Below, piece by piece: positions 51,463 through 53,469 of a stretch of 53,469 nt of DNA; position 1 is the first letter of the stretch; every line of letters starts with the position of its first letter. The notes beneath the pieces were generated by a model. That model searched no databases. It was not told the origin of the DNA and worked only from the letters and a program-made list of their open reading frames with translations. The stretch covers positions 1-53,469 of the forward strand of contig JAHQXB010000106.1 of assembly GCA_029856435.1 (NCBI GenBank), in the 5' to 3' direction. Origin of the DNA: Candidatus Jordarchaeia archaeon (GTDB lineage Archaea; Asgardarchaeota; Jordiarchaeia; Jordiarchaeales; Jordiarchaeaceae). A program made the translations under genes and the position numbers.

Positions 51463-52803
51463 CTAAGCCTCCAAAGCAGTTCTCCGCCTTCTAGATATGG
51501 CTACTTCTGAGGTGGCTTTTGTTACTATTTCGTAGAGTACAGCAGACTTATTCTCCTTTTTCCTCAGAATTCTTCCCAACCTCTGTACAAATTCTCTCCT
51601 GCTTCCGGTTCCACTAAGGATTATTCCCACACTTGCCTCAGGAACATCGACGCCCTCATCCAAAACCTTGGAAGTGACAAGAATATTGTATTTGCCCCTT
51701 CTAAATTTATCTAGGTTTTCAACCCTTTCATTTTTGGGTGTCTTATGCGTAATAGAAGGGATGAGAAATCTCCGAGATATCGCATAGACCAAATCATTAT
51801 ACTCAGTAAAAATCAGTATTCTTTCCCCCATATGTTTTCTTAATATGTCTCCCAACACTTTTAATTTAGAAGAAGCATTCAAAGCAATCACTCTGGCGCG
51901 GTGCCTAGCAAGTAGGGCCTCTCTAGCCCTTGGGTCCCTACCGCTCCTCATCACCAATTTCCTAAAGTCTTTTGGAGATTTTAACGATATGTTGGCTGAG
52001 GCTAAGTAATCCAAATAAATTTTATACTCTCTCTCATACTCCTCCTTTTCTTCTGGCGTTAACTCCACAACTATTTTCTCCAAGACAAAGTCCGCCAAGT
52101 GTTCACCAGCCAATTCGCCAATGGTTAATTCGAAAATTTTTCCACCCACAAGCCTGTCTAATTCTGAATGCAAGCCGTCTTCTCTCTCATAAGTGGCAGT
52201 AAGACCCATGCGATAGGGCGCTACCAACATTTCACCTATGTTTGCGTAGCCTGGCGCTGGTAAGTGGTGCACCTCATCAAATATGACGAAAGTAAACCGG
52301 TTTCCCAATTCTTCAGCCCGCAAATACGCAGTGTCATAAGTGGCAACCGTGATGGGTTCCAATTCATGAACTCCACCACCGTAGCTTCCAATCTTTATTT
52401 TGAACTCCTCAGCTAATTGAGAACGCCACTGATCCATTAAATCCAAGGTTGGAACAACAATTAATGTGGGTTCACTGAGTATAGATATTGCCTTCAGAGC
52501 AACAATGGTTTTGCCTGCACCTGTAGGCAAGACTATAACTCCCCTCTTACCCGCCTTAAGCCAAGCATTTAAAGCATCCTCTTGATAGTCTCTGAGCTGA
52601 ATAGTAGAACTAAAAACAGGACAGGGAACCAAATCTAAAACGCTATCCGAAAAATCAATTCTCGAACGCTTCAAATAATCCACAATGTCCGAATAGTAAA
52701 CTGCCAAGGCTCTATAAGCATTTAAACGAGAGTCCCAATACGCATTTGGAACCCTACCGCCACGAATCAGAATAGTTCCCCTATCATAACTTAATCTAAT
52801 CAC
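51463..52803 (-). CDS. xpb: XPB-type DNA repair helicase (SF2)
   Basis: About 446 residues with an N-terminal damage-recognition region (RLSYDRGTILIRGG, RLNAYRALAVYY), Walker A LPTGAGKT, DEVHH, the XPB RED motif inside ATYERED, and motifs V/VI TSKVLDEGVDVPEAS and QRLGRILRKKE. It opens DNA as an ATP-driven translocase and works with Bax1, encoded directly downstream. GTG 52803 gives the expected XPB N-terminus; a TTG at 52827 is also in frame. Confidence 0.92.
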   Translation of the reverse strand: MIRLSYDRGTILIRGGRVPNAYWDSRLNAYRALAVYYSDIVDYLKRSRIDFSDSVLDLVPCPVFSSTIQLRDYQEDALNAWLKAGKRGVIVLPTGAGKTIVALKAISILSEPTLIVVPTLDLMDQWRSQLAEEFKIKIGSYGGGVHELEPITVATYDTAYLRAEELGNRFTFVIFDEVHHLPAPGYANIGEMLVAPYRMGLTATYEREDGLHSELDRLVGGKIFELTIGELAGEHLADFVLEKIVVELTPEEKEEYEREYKIYLDYLASANISLKSPKDFRKLVMRSGRDPRAREALLARHRARVIALNASSKLKVLGDILRKHMGERILIFTEYNDLVYAISRRFLIPSITHKTPKNERVENLDKFRRGKYNILVTSKVLDEGVDVPEASVGIILSGTGSRREFVQRLGRILRKKENKSAVLYEIVTKATSEVAISRRRRTALEA

Positions 52804-52989
52804 CAGAAGACCGCCCCTATAAGCCAAGAATAGTTTAACACAATTAAATTATTACGTTTAACCCATAAAAAGGTCAACACGACACTATAAAAATTACCCC
52901 CTTAAATATTAAAATTATTTTATCTCTACCCCCTCTTATCCCGTTTTTCATTCCCAAAGAGAGGAGAAATTTTCCACTTTTGGAGATGC

Positions 52990-53469
52990 CGAATTAGGAT
53001 ACTGTTGAAAAATTTTTAATATTTTTGCTGTTTTCGCCTTTTCCGTGAATTATATGATGGGACACATTGGTTTTGGTGTGGGGGACGAGGAAGTGAGGCA
53101 AATGTTCGCTGATGCGATCCCTGAGAAGTATGTGGAGCTCGCCAAGTTTCTGGACAGCTTTGTGAAGGAAAAAGACTTTGAAGAACTCTACAGCCCCGAC
53201 ATGGGGAGACCATCCGTGCCACCAGTCATACTGATCAAGGTGACAGTCCTCCAGTATCTGGACAACGTCTCAGACAGGAGAGCCGCTGATGCGGCCCGCT
53301 TCGACCTGAAGTGGATGTATACGCTGAACACGCCCCTGAAGTGGGGTGGATTTAACTACTCCGACCTCTCAAACTTCAGGGAAAGGCTGGCTGGGGCGGG
53401 AAAGGAGAGAGAACTCTTTGACAAACTCGTAGCCCAACTCCACAAGGAAGGCTTCATAAAGTCAAAAAA
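52990..53469 (+). mobile_element. Insertion sequence, left part only
   Basis: The segment contains the 5' part of a DUF772-type transposase gene and about 60 bases of leader. GGATACTGTTGAAAAATTTTT at about 52997 may be the left terminal repeat, but the right end lies outside the window so this cannot be checked. The coding part is near 50% G+C by my count of one 60-base line, above its neighbours, which suggests recent transfer. Confidence 0.5.
53054..53469 (+). CDS. Transposase, DUF772/IS1182-IS5-like, N-terminal part
   Basis: An open frame of 138 codons runs from ATG 53054 off the right edge without a stop. It has the N-terminal transposase domain DUF772: LYSPDMGRPSVPPVILIKV, LQYLDNVSDRRAADA, and YSDLSNFRERLAG. 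The catalytic DDE part lies beyond the window. Codon use is more G+C-rich than nearby genes. Such elements move by a DDE cut-and-paste or copy mechanism. I cannot tell whether the full gene is intact. Confidence 0.8.
   Translation, partial: MMGHIGFGVGDEEVRQMFADAIPEKYVELAKFLDSFVKEKDFEELYSPDMGRPSVPPVILIKVTVLQYLDNVSDRRAADAARFDLKWMYTLNTPLKWGGFNYSDLSNFRERLAGAGKERELFDKLVAQLHKEGFIKSK

Noticed and set aside
1..53469. tRNA, rRNA and CRISPR arrays
   Set aside because: I looked for T-loop-like GTTCRAATCC segments, rRNA-like blocks and regularly spaced direct repeats and found none that hold up by eye; a covariance search would be decisive.

Overview
The window is archaeal. It encodes a TATA-box binding protein, the XPB helicase/Bax1 nuclease pair, the archaeal CoA route (pantoate kinase plus 4-phosphopantoate-beta-alanine ligase), a coenzyme F420 operon, an AK6/Fap7-type kinase, an AOR-family tungsten oxidoreductase with its ferredoxin, and the archaeal trio Era-like GTPase/DUF2073/DUF2072. 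There is no rRNA, no recognisable tRNA and no CRISPR array. A Rab/Ras-like GTPase, F420 genes and ferredoxin-linked oxidoreductases fit an anaerobic, uncultivated-type archaeon (a Bathyarchaeia/TACK-like lineage is my guess, not shown). Base composition is AT-leaning. Many genes appear to start at TTG a few bases after a GGTG or GGAGG Shine-Dalgarno, and I moved many starts accordingly.

Layout. 0.3-2 kb: 6-phospho-3-hexuloisomerase and a DUF1512 membrane protein. 2.5-6.3 kb: one ABC ATPase with three tandem ABC-2 permease paralogues. 6.4-9.1 kb: 2-oxoacid:ferredoxin oxidoreductase korABC. 9.9-13.1 kb: F420 operon cofE-cofD-(Dus-like TIM barrel)-cofC. 13.4-17.3 kb: membrane protein, AbrB-ACT regulator, radical SAM activase, agmatinase, YkgJ-type Cys-cluster protein. 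17.3-19.5 kb: two inverted copies of a 108-bp miniature transposable element, each with its own perfect 10-bp target duplication, bracketing the NAD(P)H-hydrate repair enzyme. 19.6-24.3 kb: a decarboxylase-like protein lacking its PLP lysine, a Rab-like GTPase, an HD phosphohydrolase and an alkaline-phosphatase-superfamily protein. 24.6-29.8 kb: ASCH-like and Zn-ribbon proteins, an AbrB-GTPase fusion, two paired membrane proteins, the Era-like/DUF2073/DUF2072 trio and an AK6-like kinase. 30-35 kb: four poorly known coiled-coil proteins (Zn-ribbon, membrane, winged-helix and Pro/Glu-rich types) around a TatD hydrolase. 35-46 kb: stand-alone HisG, an M23-like protein coupled to a detached lipoate-ligase C-terminal domain, then CoA genes (coaBC, pantoate kinase, phosphopantothenate synthetase, panE and a probable aspartate decarboxylase) interrupted by a RamA-like corrinoid-protein activase. 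46.5-53.5 kb: TBP, AOR plus ferredoxin, Bax1-XPB, and a DUF772-type transposase cut by the right edge.

Functionally, the CoA set covers ketopantoate reduction, pantoate phosphorylation, beta-alanine supply and ligation, and cysteine ligation/decarboxylation. Kor and AOR feed or use reduced ferredoxin, and F420 provides a second low-potential carrier. The items most worth a second look are the miniature element pair, the AbrB-GTPase and AbrB-ACT fusions, the lysine-less decarboxylase homologue, the coiled-coil gene cluster, and the abrupt mid-gene reversals of strand composition near 2.95 kb and 47.0 kb.
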